From NCBI GenBank assembly GCA_965644315.1, contig CBFFRQ010000069.1, positions 124,001-188,000 of the forward strand: a DNA stretch of 64,000 nucleotides, written 5' to 3'. Both the position numbers and the translations under genes were made by a program. This stretch comes from Caecitellus pseudoparvulus. Taxonomy: Eukaryota; Bigyra: Bicosoecida. The notes beneath the pieces were generated by a model. That model saw nothing but the letters and a program-made list of their open reading frames with translations, had not been told where the DNA came from and ran no database searches. Positions 9,101 through 18,494 of the stretch are shown piece by piece (position 1 is the first letter of the stretch; every line of letters starts with the position of its first letter).

Positions 9101-12100
9101 TGACCGCCAGAGCACATTTCTGGACTCCCTCAAGGCACAGAGCCAGGCAGGGCGCGGCAGCGTGAAGTTCCGGCCGCCGGCCAGGCGTGGCTCAGGCCAG
9201 GCGGGTGCTGAGCTGGACACGAACAACGTGCGGTACACTTCCCCTCGGCGGAGCTCCGTGCGCAAGGTGCCGCGGTCCAGCCGGGCAGCGGAGTCGCGCA
9301 AGTCGTCCTTGTCCAAGGCGGCAGCTCCTCGCAAGGGTTCGGTGTCCAGCCGTAAGTCCCAGTACTCCGTGGGGGATGCGGAGGGTGAGACGGGCCCCGC
9401 CGTCACCGGCGGCGCGCCTGCTGCACTGAAGAAGACGGGCCAGTCCCAGCGCACGCCAGTCGCCACCATGGTGCGCAGGGTTAGCACGAAGCCCCAGGCA
9501 GCTGCCCCGGAACCTTCCACAGACGAGGCATCGCCTGAGAAGGCCTCCCCAGATGCGGCTGTCTCAACACCCAGCGTGACGGCAGAGCAGGCAGCTGGCA
9601 AGGCGGATGAAGGCGGCGCCAGTGCCGTTGTTGAAGGCGCGAAGCCACCTTCCTCGGAGGGCGCACCGGCTGTCGACGGAAAGGGTGTGGGCAAGCCCCC
9701 TGCACCCGCGGCACCGGAAGATGCCGAGAGCACAGGGGCCAGCGGCACCTTGCGGCGCGCGTCGGCGGTGTCCCGCCGGACTAGCGTCAGCGCCATCACC
9801 AGCGCTGCTCGCCTGAACCTCATGGACTCCCTGGACGAAGCGGAGAGCAAGGCAGCCAAGGAGGAGCCCAGCCCCAGCAAGGAGCCCTCGCGTGGCAAGC
9901 GCCCCCCTCCTCCCACCTCCCCTCGAGGGCGGTCAGTGGCCAAGGCGAAGGCCAAGGTGGCGGAGCGGCCCTGTGCAGAGTGGGTGCGGGGATACAGCCC
10001 CCGCGTCATTGCTGAGAAGTTGCTGGGCGGCGGCGTCCGAGCTGCCAACGACATGCTGGAGTTGTACGCGGATCGAGGGCAGGCCCGCTCCGCCATGAAG
10101 TTGCTGCAAGCCCTGCTCAAGGTGGGCATCACCCCCAACGCCACCTCCTACGCACACCTGCTGGTGGCCATGGCGCATGCAGGGCAGGTGCTGGACGCGG
10201 AGGAGGCCTTCGCGTCCCTGCCCAGCGCCATCAAAGAGGACCCCGCCTACCCCCAGTGCGTGGCGGCTATGTTTTACGTGTGGGAGACGAACGGCATGCT
10301 GTCCAGGGCTCTCGCGTATGTGGGCACAGACGGAGTGGGGTGGACCTCCGCCACCGCTGGTAGCACGGCGGGTGCCGAGCGGGGGCTGGCGGCCCTCCCT
10401 TCCCCCACCACGGGCGGGACCATGTCCTTCCCAGTGGGTGCGCGGCACGCCGTGCACAGGCTGGGTTCCCGGCAGATCGAGATGTGGAAGCTGCTCAGTG
10501 TCGTGGGCGCGGCTGGTGTGGCGGGGGACGTGGGCGCCGCTGAGGCTGCCACGTGGCACGCGCTCGTGTACGGCTGCCGCGGGGACCGCCTGCACCCCGG
10601 CACCGTGCCAGGCAAGCTGGAGCAGGGCACCGTTGCCGCCCTGCTGCGCTCCCTGGCCGCCGCCGGCAGCGTGCGCAAGGCAGAGCGAGTGTTCGAGGCC
10701 ACACTGCACAGCCTGTTCCAAGAGGTGTCCCTCGCTGCGGCCGCGTCGCCTGGCATGCTGCTGGCACTGTCCACCATCAAGGGCGGTTCGGGCGGCGCCC
10801 AGCTGGACAAGGCTCTGTCCCGAGCAGCTGCAGAGCACATGGCCAGGGCTGCTGGCGTGACGTTGCCCCGCCCTGCCAAGCCTGAGGACGGCGGGGCCCA
10901 GGCAGCCCTCAGCTTGGGCTCCGTGTGGGCGCCTGGCAGCGATGAGGCGGACCAGGCTGCCTCCCACGCCGCCGCCTTCCGTGACCGCGCCGCTGCCTCG
11001 GCGTCCAATGGCGGCCTGACGGCCGCTGCGCTGGCAGCGGCCGAGCGGGACTTCATGGGGCAGGTGTTCGGCGGTCGGTCCGCGGAGATCCTGCGGGCCA
11101 AGCGGGAGCGCCTGAACGACTTCACGTCCCACCAGCTGGCAGTGGAGTGCGAAGGGGACATCAGCCGCCTGGCCAGCATGTCTCCCAGCACAGTGAACGA
11201 CATCGCCCGCTCGTACGGTTTGGGTGCGGCGGCCGTCGGCCTGTCTGATGTAACGCCTGACGAGGCCTGCTTCGCTGCCATGATCACCGCTTACGGGCGC
11301 AGTGGCGACGTGTCCTCGGCTCGGCGCGTCTTTGACGTGTACTGCGCCGTGTACACCGGCATCTCAGGCGTGAAGGGCAGCTCCCCCGACGCCCACCCCC
11401 TGCGCCGCATTCTGACAGCTGCCCGGGACGCGTCAAGCACGGGCAGCGGCGTGAGCATCACGGTGCCACCCGACGCTCCTGGCCCCTCTGCCCTCACCTA
11501 CACCGCCCTGCTCGGCGCACTGGCCTCTGACAGTTCCCTGGGGGACCAGGACCCCGAGGCGTTGCTGGATGTGGCAGCCGGCACTGTGCGCCGCATGACG
11601 GAGGGGGGCGTGCCGGTGAGTGCCGAGAACTACGCCGCCCTCATCACCTTGCACGGCGCTGCTGGGCAGCTGCAGGCAGCGGAGGAGCTGCTGAGTCTGG
11701 CGCAGGCCACCCCCGCCACCATGCACCACTACAAGGTGCACACCGCACTCATCGCGCTGGCGGCACAGCCAGACCTGGTAGGCGGGGAAGTGGACTACCG
11801 GGCCATCCTGCGCCAGCTGTCCGCCCCCGACGCTGTGCCTCTGCAGGGCGACTGCGGCACGTACGCTGCCACCATCGCCGCCCACAGCGTGGCTGGCACG
11901 TTGGGCGAGGTGGAGGGCACTGTGGACGACCTGCTGTGTGCGCGCGTCACGCCGTCCAACGAAGTGTACACCCAGCTGCTGCACACGCTGCACGGCCAGG
12001 GGCACTTCGCTGCGGGAGTCAGCATTCTGGACAAGCTGGCCAGCTCAGACCCCGGGCTCGTGCACCGGTGGGGCACCCACATCGGCGTGTCCATCGTGCA

Positions 12101-15100
12101 GCTGTACGCAGCGGGGGCCAGCACAGGCGTCGTGCAGCTGAAGGCGGAAGACGTCGTGGTCATGTGGCAGGCCATGTGCGCGCCACCCCACGCGCCGCCC
12201 AGCCTGGGGTCGGCGCCGTCCCCCGTCCGCCGCCCCCTCATGCCGCCCCGGGCGTGGCAGGTGGACGGCGTGGGGGAGTTCGTCGTGCACCTGTCCTGTG
12301 CCTTGAACGCCGTCGTGCAGCGCCTGGCTGGCAGCGGTCGCCTGCGGGCAGCCGTGAGCATGCTGCGCCTGTGGACCGTGACCCCCGAGATGCCCTTCGG
12401 CAAGATCACCACCTGGCTGTGGTCATCGGAGGATGCCGAGGCGTCCTCCCCCGTCGTGGACTGGTCCCCCACCAACCTCAGGGCGTGGGGCGACCATGCC
12501 CTGTGGCTGCGTGACTCGGTCGGCGTCGTCTTCGAGTGGCTGGAGCGCTCCCTCGCAGTGCTCTCCATCGCCACAGGTGCGGCAGGGCAGGTGTCCAACT
12601 CGGTGTACCTGTTCGAGGCGGCACTGCGCCTGCGAGCCCGCGGCGAGAGTGCCGTGCTGTGGCGCACGGGGGCGGGCGCCACTGCCGGCGCAGCCTCCGC
12701 GTCCCCTGACGCACCGCAGGCTGCCGGCCGCGGCAGGCCCAGTGACTCTTTCGCCCGGCGCCGCACCATGTCTGGGTTCGACCACCTGGCGTCGCTGTGG
12801 GCCCCAGAGGCGTTCCCCAGCACTGGCGGCACGGTGCCGTTCGGGCGTGCCCCCCCTCGTGTGCCCACTGTGGGGGCGCTCCTGCGCGGCATGGGCTTGG
12901 TGGCGTGGGGCGAGTCTGCCTTGGAGGAGGGCGAAGACGAGGGCTGGTGCGTGGAGTCAGACGCGCTGCCCTGGCACGCTCTCATGCACGCATACATGCT
13001 GGCTGGGCGGGCCGCCGCTGCCCTGGGCGTGCTGCCCCTGCTCAAGGAGCGTGGTGTCGTGCCGCCCCCCAGCATGCTCGTGACCGCCCTGCACACGGCC
13101 GTGTCCTCAGGGCAGCCGGAGGTGTGCGAGGACCTCGTGCAGCAGACTGTGGCCATCGCCCGTGTGGCGTGTGACAAGCGCATGACGCGGGGGCATGGCG
13201 TGCCCCCCGCTGAGGACTACGCCCTGCTGCTGGAGTGGTGCCCGCCCGTCCTCATCAGCCGCCTGCGGGGGCTGGCTGCCGCTGGTCGCACGCAGCGCCT
13301 GCTGGAGGTGTGGGACGAGTACACGGGGCGTGTCCTGCCGCAGGTGGGCTTGGCGCCTTCTCAAATCATCACCGACGCCTTCGTGCATGGACTGGCCGAC
13401 GTCATGCCATACCTGCAGCCCTGTCTGTCCCTCATGCCGGATGTGGCCAGCGCCTTCATGACCACCGTCACAGGGTCCCTGCCCACTGGCACGCCGCTGG
13501 CGCGCATTCTGGCCGAGGGTCGCTCTGATGCCCTGCTGACTGCAGGCGGACTTGCCCCCCGGCCAGCAGACCTGCTCACGCACGCCCGGCGCGCTGTCAT
13601 CGCGCTGCTTGCGTCAACCCGCACGCCGACCGTGTCGTCCCTCACCTCCCTTTCCCTGGTTCTGTTCCGGGCTGGGTGTTCCACCGACGCCCGCATTCTG
13701 CTGCGTACCCTTATGCGACACGCCGTCGGCGAGACGTACAGCGCCGTGGATGCACTGGACGACGTGGCGGTGTCCCACCGTCGAGAGGATGCCAACGCCT
13801 CCATGCGCTGCGCCCTGCCTGTGCCGCCGCCCCAAGGCGCACCCGCCGTGGACTCCCTCACTGGCACCATGCACCTGAAGGACACGGCGGGCGTCGCCGA
13901 CAGCGGGGAGTTCCTCACCACCTCTGTCTTTGACACGCCCACAGTGCGGCATGTGCTGTCCCGGACCGCCGAGGGCAGTGCCGCCACCCTGGCAGAGGGC
14001 AACCCCGCCGAGGTCGCGGAGCTTATGTTGGCGCTGGGGGAGACCGGCTGCGTGCCGGAGGTGTGCGGCCTCGTGCAGTACCTGCTGAACCAGGACCTGC
14101 CTGTCAGCGTGGAGAACGGGCTGGCTGTGGCGGCGCTGGCTGCCCTGGCTGCAGCGGGGGATGCCACCCAGAGCGAGTCCCTGTGGCGGGACCACCGGGT
14201 GGACTTCTCCCTCATTGCCGAGCGCCAGCACTCCCTCATGGCTGGCATCCGCGGCGGCCTCCTGCACTTTGTCTGGCAGCTGGCGGCGGCGGAGGTGTCG
14301 CCAGAGGCCTTCGCAGGGGACCAAGAGGTGACGCTGGCGTCCCTGCCCGCTCTGGATGCCGCCGCCCTCAGCGCGGTGGCCAGCATCCGCCTGCTGTCCC
14401 TGGTGAACCGAGGGCACGTGCACGCAGCGGTGATGGGGCTGGAGGCGTGTGCGCTGAGCCTGGCCATCCCCCTGTGGCGGGAAGCCATCACCGCCGTCAT
14501 CTCCGCCACCACCTCCCTGCCCCGCCACGCCCTGCTGCTGGGTGCCCGCCACGAGCGCAACGTGGGGGCCATGCTCGTGCAGCGGGATGTCGTGGGCGGG
14601 GATGGCGAGTTGCCTGCCTCCCCTGACAGCGGCAGCCTGCCCAGCATGTCCCTGCCGGCACCTGCCGCGGCGGGGCTTGTCTGCCGTCTGGAGCACGCTG
14701 CCCACGCCCTCGTCCGAGCGGGCATCTGGCGCCCCCGGGCAGTGGATGTGAACCTGCTCATCATGCTGTACGGCGTCCTGGGCGAGACGGGCACGGCGCA
14801 GGCCCTGACGTGGGCGCTGTTCGACAGCACTGCCAGCCGCAAGCCAGGCGCCAAGGCTGCTCAGCCGCTGGGCGGGGCCTTGCGAGAGAAGGCGTGCACA
14901 CAAGCTGCTGCCGTGGCCCTGGCCACTGCCTGGACGGACAAGCGCGTCACCAGCGCTGCCAGCACTGCCCTGGAGCTGGCTGAGCGCCTGACTGTGCCGG
15001 GGGCAGGGGCGGAGGCGGGCACCTCAGCCTCTGCCACGCAGTCTGTGGAGAGCGCAGGGGGTGCCGACAGCACCGAGCCGTGGCGCATCCTGCGGTGCTG

Positions 15101-18100
15101 GGGTGTCACGGAGCCAGCAGCAGTGGCGGCGGCACGGTCTGACGCCCTGCCCAGCGCGGCGCGGGCGCCGACGGGGGTGGTGGCGGGGGACCCCGCCTCC
15201 CGTGTGGCCCTGCACGTCACTGGCGCAGCCTCCAACGTCACGCTCATCGCCAGCATGTTCGCTTTGGCAGTGGCGCCGGCGGCAGCCTACACGCGTGGCG
15301 TGGCATCTCGCCAGGCCAAGCGAGCCCTGGAGGCGGCAGCCGCCACCCTGGGCCTGTCCACCTACTTGGCCCACTTCGCAGCCTTGGGGGACATCATCGA
15401 GCGGCGCCAGGCTTCCAACCAGGGCAAGGTCGGCAAGGCGCCCCCCCACGGCACGCCTGCAGCAGGCACAGCCCTGTCCTCCCCCCAAGACGTCATGCTG
15501 GCGTGTGTGTCTGCCCTGCTGGCCCCATCGGGGGCTGGCGCTGCAGGGGCCGCCCTGGAGCGGCAGGAGGTCGGCGTGGGCGCGGGCCTGGCGCAGTGGC
15601 TGGCGTCCTTGAGCGCGGCGTACACGACTGTGCCAGTGTGGGGCGCGTGGCGGCTGCAGGAGCGCGAGACGCCCCTGCCCGCGCAGGCCACCCACCTGCT
15701 GCTGTCCAGCCTGGGTGTGGCTGTGGGCTCGGCCATGCCCGGCACAGCCCCCAGCAACATCAGCCACCACATCCCCCGCGCACCCCGCGACCAGGACCAG
15801 CTGCGCACCACCACCCTGCGCCTGTCCCGCTGCCTGCCTGTGCTGGATGAAGCTGCCTCCCCCGCCCAGCTGTCCTATGCCCTGCTGGAGCGCATGCACA
15901 AGGAGGCGGGGCAGGTGGAGGGGGAGCTGGCATCCGCCGTGGCTGGGCAGCGCGCCTCGCTGCGGGGGGCGTTCTCTGTGGAGGCGGAGGTGCAGGCTGC
16001 CCCTGGCGCCGCCACTGCCACTGGGGGTGGTGCCACCGCCCTCATCACGGCACTGGGGGAGGAGGAGGAGGCGGCACAGACTCAGGCCCGTGTCGCGGCA
16101 CTGGGCCCCAGCCGCTCGCCCTCCCCGGTGGAGGAGCGGGAGGAGGGCGCGCACGGTGCGGGGCTCAGCAAGCGCCGCTTCCGCACATTCGACCGCACGC
16201 CCTTCGCGCCGCCCAGCGTGTCGGGGTCCCCCGGCGGCGTCCCCGACGCGCCCACTGACTCCACAGACCTCCTCGTGCGCAGCGTGACGGCCACAGACGT
16301 GCACGAGCTGGAGGCATCTGTCATGACGACGCAGCTGGAGCTGGACACCCTCACGGCCCGCCTGGCCGCTTGTGACGTGGAGCTGGAACGCATCCACGCA
16401 GCGGAGGAGGAGGCGGAGGACTTTGCCCGGCGGGCGGCGGCAGCGCAGGGGCTCGTGTACATTCCCCGCACCGCAGGTGGCGAGGGCGTGCACTCTGCCG
16501 AGACGCTGGCCCTGAACAAGCTGCGCCTGAACATCCTGCGCCGCGCTGCCGATGAGCTGCGCAGCGCCGAGAGCAGCATGGCCCGGCGCCTGGGCGCGCC
16601 CGAGGCGGCAGCGGCACGGGACATCTTCCTCTCCTTCACCGACGTGCGCAACCGGCTGCTGACGGAGGAGGAGAGTGTGCGCACGGCACTGCGGCAGGCT
16701 GAGGAGGCGACGGCCAGCATGGAGGGGCGCTTCGCCAAGACCCTGGCCCGCTTCCAGACAGGGCAGTTGGAGCGGCAGGGCATGGCGGTGGAGGATCTGA
16801 AGGCGGCGGCGGCGGGGAAGGGTGGCGTGACGCTGGCTGTGCCGCAGGAGGAGTACCGCCGCGCCGCCCAGCACGTGCTGTCCCCCTACGCTGTCAGCGC
16901 GGTGAAGGCGCAAAGCATGCGGGTGGTGCGGCAGGCGTCTGCGGGGCAGGAGGCAGAGCGCAAGCGGCAGACGGACCACACGCAGGCCACCGTGTACGCC
17001 TCGGCCCTGCTGCACACACGACTGGAGGCAGAGCACGAAGCGCGGCTGGGCGCCGTGTCCCAGTGGGAAGGCACCCTGCGCGAGCTGGCATCGTGCGCGG
17101 TGCAGCTGGATGCAGACGAAGACGCCTTGCTGGCTGAGCTGGAGACGCTGTCCAGCCAGTACGCCGCCGCCCAGCGGGAGAGCGAGGGCATGCTGTCGGT
17201 GGTGACGGCGCACAAGACCCGCCTGCTGCAGGAGCTGGACGCAGTGCTGTCAGATGTGGACAGCCGCAAGCGCGCCCAGCGGGAAGGCGCCATGGCCGCC
17301 ATCCGAGAGCAGGAGTGGGAGCGGGGGCAGGCAGAGATCTCTGCAGCACACGCCGCAGCTGCGCAGGCACTGCAGGAGGTGCGGGCGGAGGCAGCGTCCC
17401 AGCTGGCGGCAGTGGGCAAGCGCATCCAGGACAGCGTGGCCACTGAGCTGGCACCACTGGTGGACGCAGCCGAGGCGGAGGCCGCCGCCACAGCCGCTGA
17501 GGTGGAGAGTCTGACTGCCGAGCTGGGGCGCCTGCAGGGCGAGCTGCACACGACAGTGCAGGCGACAGCTGACGCTGAGATGCGCCTGCAGGGTGAGCGT
17601 GGCCGCCTGACGGACACCCTCACCCGGGTGTCGGCGCGGGAGGCGCTGCCGGAAGGCGCAGCGCTGGCGCCAGGCACGCTGGCCTCCACACACGCAGACG
17701 CAGGGCCGCTGTCGGGGGGCGGTCTGCTGTCTGCGGCACAGCTGTCAGCGGGGACGCAGCGCGATGCGGGGCGGCTGGACCTGCGCCTGCACCTGTGGAA
17801 CCTCACCCACACCCTGTACTCAGACGTGTCTTCGTATCTGGACATGCTGGACAGTGTGGAGGACCTGGCGGTGGAGGGCTGTGCGCCGTCAGCGGAGGTG
17901 CGCGCTGCGGCGGCTGAGGCAGCGGAGGAGGGCAGTGCCGCGGCACTGGCCCTGGCAGCCGCGGAGGTGGGCGCCGACACGGACATCGCTGACGTGGAGT
18001 CTGCCCTCTTCGACGTGTACGTGAATGAGTACGAAGCTCTGCGGGCGGAGGACCGCCTGCCGCGCCTGCCGCCGCTGCCCAGCTGGGGCATGCTGAGTGA

Positions 18101-18392
18101 CGTGGCGGCGGCGGAGGTGGCAGAAGCGGAGCGCCAGGCAGCCGAGGCAGCGGCGGCGGCGGAGGCGGCGGCAGCTGCCGAGGCAGAGGCACGGGCACGG
18201 CGAACGGCGCGGCGTGGGCCCACCTCCCGCGCCATGGTGCGGACAAGCGCGCCCTCCCCCACCACCCAGGCAGCACGGGCATCTGCCCGGCGCCGTGGGG
18301 CTGCCTCCACGGGGCGCAGGGGTGGCGGCAAGGGGCCGTCGTCCAAGGACCACGCCACGCTGGTGTGGAAGCAGCTCACTGGCCTGCGCTGA
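6102..18392 (+). CDS. Giant PH-domain, PPR-like and coiled-coil protein (4096 aa), function unknown
   Basis: One uninterrupted frame from ATG at 6102 to TGA. N-terminus (residues 1-370): helical, resembling a BAR/arfaptin-type bundle but not securely assignable. Residues about 385-520: PH-like domain (GSLEKKSSG start, Trp-containing final helix QQWVASF). Residues about 560-1290: Pro/Ala/Ser/Lys-rich linker with a GKAPASP tandem repeat. Residues about 1300-3200: helical repeat region with several PPR-like units, e.g. NATSYAHLLVAMAHAGQ (about 1347), DEACFAAMITAYGRSGD (about 1720), SAENYAALITLHGAAGQ (about 1841), NEVYTQLLHTLHGQGH (about 1953). Residues about 3400-4030: long coiled coil rich in Ala, Glu, Arg. 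Such a combination is not one I know; PPR proteins usually act on organellar RNA, whereas PH domains bind membranes. No targeting peptide is obvious. Role unknown. Confidence 0.75.
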   Translation: MASHFRADEILLRSQLRYADLLAAFSKALASSDAAHLQGLTGHIADLARGAAELGEAYKRSGAGVYAKFSALLQLHIDYAASLAKYELAMLPLAQQVQEVLNADPHAGGQSVKQMLRLPALRILEEEMLFEYVQSEAESLGAPPKVMKRLRSITGNGIAKVKKNVLSKRSKGVKKALAELPVTDREGEVRTGTVVRYTQAVVQGVEAVVMLLADPAGAELVMLGAEPGKELGTNFIASFTLDSNITASSKASPRPTLNIAGDDVRLTLELAPGVSASSWREDVLLAARGKFSKEVVYSRQLLASLETAAQSALFSSTVPDDMLASLSAYVSEQTSLSAAAQASGGAGLSSEAPPFPDSMQDLLPFANPTAISDTWRRIHAAAVSLDVGVRGSLEKKSSGLMGSSWKARFGEIRILENSRGVLRGEFVLWSSKERYEKYQAALASGDMGEAAELSNSRTPFDLADYEKAVWCGSKKSNQFEVRHGGTKYAFRAKSAEIAQQWVASFVCFDELRQVLGDKMAAAQQEKARAGITAGAAEAFSAARSRETSMLVAKGALEKYKSENAPSPAPEPVSAAEPADTAASTPAPATAAGSATAEASDSSKPTAPAVESKEAQPVASAKAPAPAAGTEAAAPPATSAGRSAPSEEAKAATPPPPAAGSRAPAGGVSGPAPAAGDSKVSAPGPKAPGPTTVSPPPRPLVTGLPKPSSPPQRAPLRGSLGAKSGAIEEAKPEPESKPDSSAPAPAAAADAAVKPSADGKKPTPPADSVAAGQSGVSKKAAKDSSSLPAGKAPASPGKAPASPGKAPASPGKAPASPGKAPAPAAPASEAKKLSPPKGPISPKPGKVISGKAPKPAPTGAGKAKAAPNTPPVSGGSAVAKDSAPAPATVAPAADAPEPKSESSKPSKPVSPPGARPPPTRPTLSPKQATKPATPPPAAAVVASVSRPASPKAGPPTAQPPVSPASSVRSEASVVDTSAGVKPSALRKAGKGVSFSTEGSGDDRQSTFLDSLKAQSQAGRGSVKFRPPARRGSGQAGAELDTNNVRYTSPRRSSVRKVPRSSRAAESRKSSLSKAAAPRKGSVSSRKSQYSVGDAEGETGPAVTGGAPAALKKTGQSQRTPVATMVRRVSTKPQAAAPEPSTDEASPEKASPDAAVSTPSVTAEQAAGKADEGGASAVVEGAKPPSSEGAPAVDGKGVGKPPAPAAPEDAESTGASGTLRRASAVSRRTSVSAITSAARLNLMDSLDEAESKAAKEEPSPSKEPSRGKRPPPPTSPRGRSVAKAKAKVAERPCAEWVRGYSPRVIAEKLLGGGVRAANDMLELYADRGQARSAMKLLQALLKVGITPNATSYAHLLVAMAHAGQVLDAEEAFASLPSAIKEDPAYPQCVAAMFYVWETNGMLSRALAYVGTDGVGWTSATAGSTAGAERGLAALPSPTTGGTMSFPVGARHAVHRLGSRQIEMWKLLSVVGAAGVAGDVGAAEAATWHALVYGCRGDRLHPGTVPGKLEQGTVAALLRSLAAAGSVRKAERVFEATLHSLFQEVSLAAAASPGMLLALSTIKGGSGGAQLDKALSRAAAEHMARAAGVTLPRPAKPEDGGAQAALSLGSVWAPGSDEADQAASHAAAFRDRAAASASNGGLTAAALAAAERDFMGQVFGGRSAEILRAKRERLNDFTSHQLAVECEGDISRLASMSPSTVNDIARSYGLGAAAVGLSDVTPDEACFAAMITAYGRSGDVSSARRVFDVYCAVYTGISGVKGSSPDAHPLRRILTAARDASSTGSGVSITVPPDAPGPSALTYTALLGALASDSSLGDQDPEALLDVAAGTVRRMTEGGVPVSAENYAALITLHGAAGQLQAAEELLSLAQATPATMHHYKVHTALIALAAQPDLVGGEVDYRAILRQLSAPDAVPLQGDCGTYAATIAAHSVAGTLGEVEGTVDDLLCARVTPSNEVYTQLLHTLHGQGHFAAGVSILDKLASSDPGLVHRWGTHIGVSIVQLYAAGASTGVVQLKAEDVVVMWQAMCAPPHAPPSLGSAPSPVRRPLMPPRAWQVDGVGEFVVHLSCALNAVVQRLAGSGRLRAAVSMLRLWTVTPEMPFGKITTWLWSSEDAEASSPVVDWSPTNLRAWGDHALWLRDSVGVVFEWLERSLAVLSIATGAAGQVSNSVYLFEAALRLRARGESAVLWRTGAGATAGAASASPDAPQAAGRGRPSDSFARRRTMSGFDHLASLWAPEAFPSTGGTVPFGRAPPRVPTVGALLRGMGLVAWGESALEEGEDEGWCVESDALPWHALMHAYMLAGRAAAALGVLPLLKERGVVPPPSMLVTALHTAVSSGQPEVCEDLVQQTVAIARVACDKRMTRGHGVPPAEDYALLLEWCPPVLISRLRGLAAAGRTQRLLEVWDEYTGRVLPQVGLAPSQIITDAFVHGLADVMPYLQPCLSLMPDVASAFMTTVTGSLPTGTPLARILAEGRSDALLTAGGLAPRPADLLTHARRAVIALLASTRTPTVSSLTSLSLVLFRAGCSTDARILLRTLMRHAVGETYSAVDALDDVAVSHRREDANASMRCALPVPPPQGAPAVDSLTGTMHLKDTAGVADSGEFLTTSVFDTPTVRHVLSRTAEGSAATLAEGNPAEVAELMLALGETGCVPEVCGLVQYLLNQDLPVSVENGLAVAALAALAAAGDATQSESLWRDHRVDFSLIAERQHSLMAGIRGGLLHFVWQLAAAEVSPEAFAGDQEVTLASLPALDAAALSAVASIRLLSLVNRGHVHAAVMGLEACALSLAIPLWREAITAVISATTSLPRHALLLGARHERNVGAMLVQRDVVGGDGELPASPDSGSLPSMSLPAPAAAGLVCRLEHAAHALVRAGIWRPRAVDVNLLIMLYGVLGETGTAQALTWALFDSTASRKPGAKAAQPLGGALREKACTQAAAVALATAWTDKRVTSAASTALELAERLTVPGAGAEAGTSASATQSVESAGGADSTEPWRILRCWGVTEPAAVAAARSDALPSAARAPTGVVAGDPASRVALHVTGAASNVTLIASMFALAVAPAAAYTRGVASRQAKRALEAAAATLGLSTYLAHFAALGDIIERRQASNQGKVGKAPPHGTPAAGTALSSPQDVMLACVSALLAPSGAGAAGAALERQEVGVGAGLAQWLASLSAAYTTVPVWGAWRLQERETPLPAQATHLLLSSLGVAVGSAMPGTAPSNISHHIPRAPRDQDQLRTTTLRLSRCLPVLDEAASPAQLSYALLERMHKEAGQVEGELASAVAGQRASLRGAFSVEAEVQAAPGAATATGGGATALITALGEEEEAAQTQARVAALGPSRSPSPVEEREEGAHGAGLSKRRFRTFDRTPFAPPSVSGSPGGVPDAPTDSTDLLVRSVTATDVHELEASVMTTQLELDTLTARLAACDVELERIHAAEEEAEDFARRAAAAQGLVYIPRTAGGEGVHSAETLALNKLRLNILRRAADELRSAESSMARRLGAPEAAAARDIFLSFTDVRNRLLTEEESVRTALRQAEEATASMEGRFAKTLARFQTGQLERQGMAVEDLKAAAAGKGGVTLAVPQEEYRRAAQHVLSPYAVSAVKAQSMRVVRQASAGQEAERKRQTDHTQATVYASALLHTRLEAEHEARLGAVSQWEGTLRELASCAVQLDADEDALLAELETLSSQYAAAQRESEGMLSVVTAHKTRLLQELDAVLSDVDSRKRAQREGAMAAIREQEWERGQAEISAAHAAAAQALQEVRAEAASQLAAVGKRIQDSVATELAPLVDAAEAEAAATAAEVESLTAELGRLQGELHTTVQATADAEMRLQGERGRLTDTLTRVSAREALPEGAALAPGTLASTHADAGPLSGGGLLSAAQLSAGTQRDAGRLDLRLHLWNLTHTLYSDVSSYLDMLDSVEDLAVEGCAPSAEVRAAAAEAAEEGSAAALALAAAEVGADTDIADVESALFDVYVNEYEALRAEDRLPRLPPLPSWGMLSDVAAAEVAEAERQAAEAAAAAEAAAAAEAEARARRTARRGPTSRAMVRTSAPSPTTQAARASARRRGAASTGRRGGGKGPSSKDHATLVWKQLTGLR
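8466..8570 (+). repeat. Coding 21-nt tandem repeat (GKAPASP)
   Basis: About five head-to-tail copies of a 21-nt unit encode GKAPASP four times, the last copy diverging to GKAPAPA. Copies differ at silent positions (gcc/gca, tcg/tca), so the array is not freshly expanded. It sits in the disordered linker between the PH-like and PPR-like parts of the giant protein. Confidence 0.9.
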
Positions 18393-18494
18393 GCCAGCCA
18401 GCCAGCCGCGGTCGTGTAAAATGCAAAGCCAACGTGTGGTGTGCGGCACAGGTTGAGTGTGGGCGACTGTTGCTGCTCCCATGTGTTGACGGCC

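Noticed and set aside
8231-10144. 637-codon minus-strand ORF
   Set aside because: Antisense shadow of the Pro/Ala/Ser-rich linker of the giant plus-strand gene; its protein is low complexity with no domain.
13361-14854. 497-codon minus-strand ORF
   Set aside because: Antisense of PPR-like region; no recognisable motif.
15024-17213. 729-codon minus-strand ORF
   Set aside because: His/Arg/Gln/Gly-rich shadow of the giant gene, caused by GC-rich codons that rarely give stops on the other strand.
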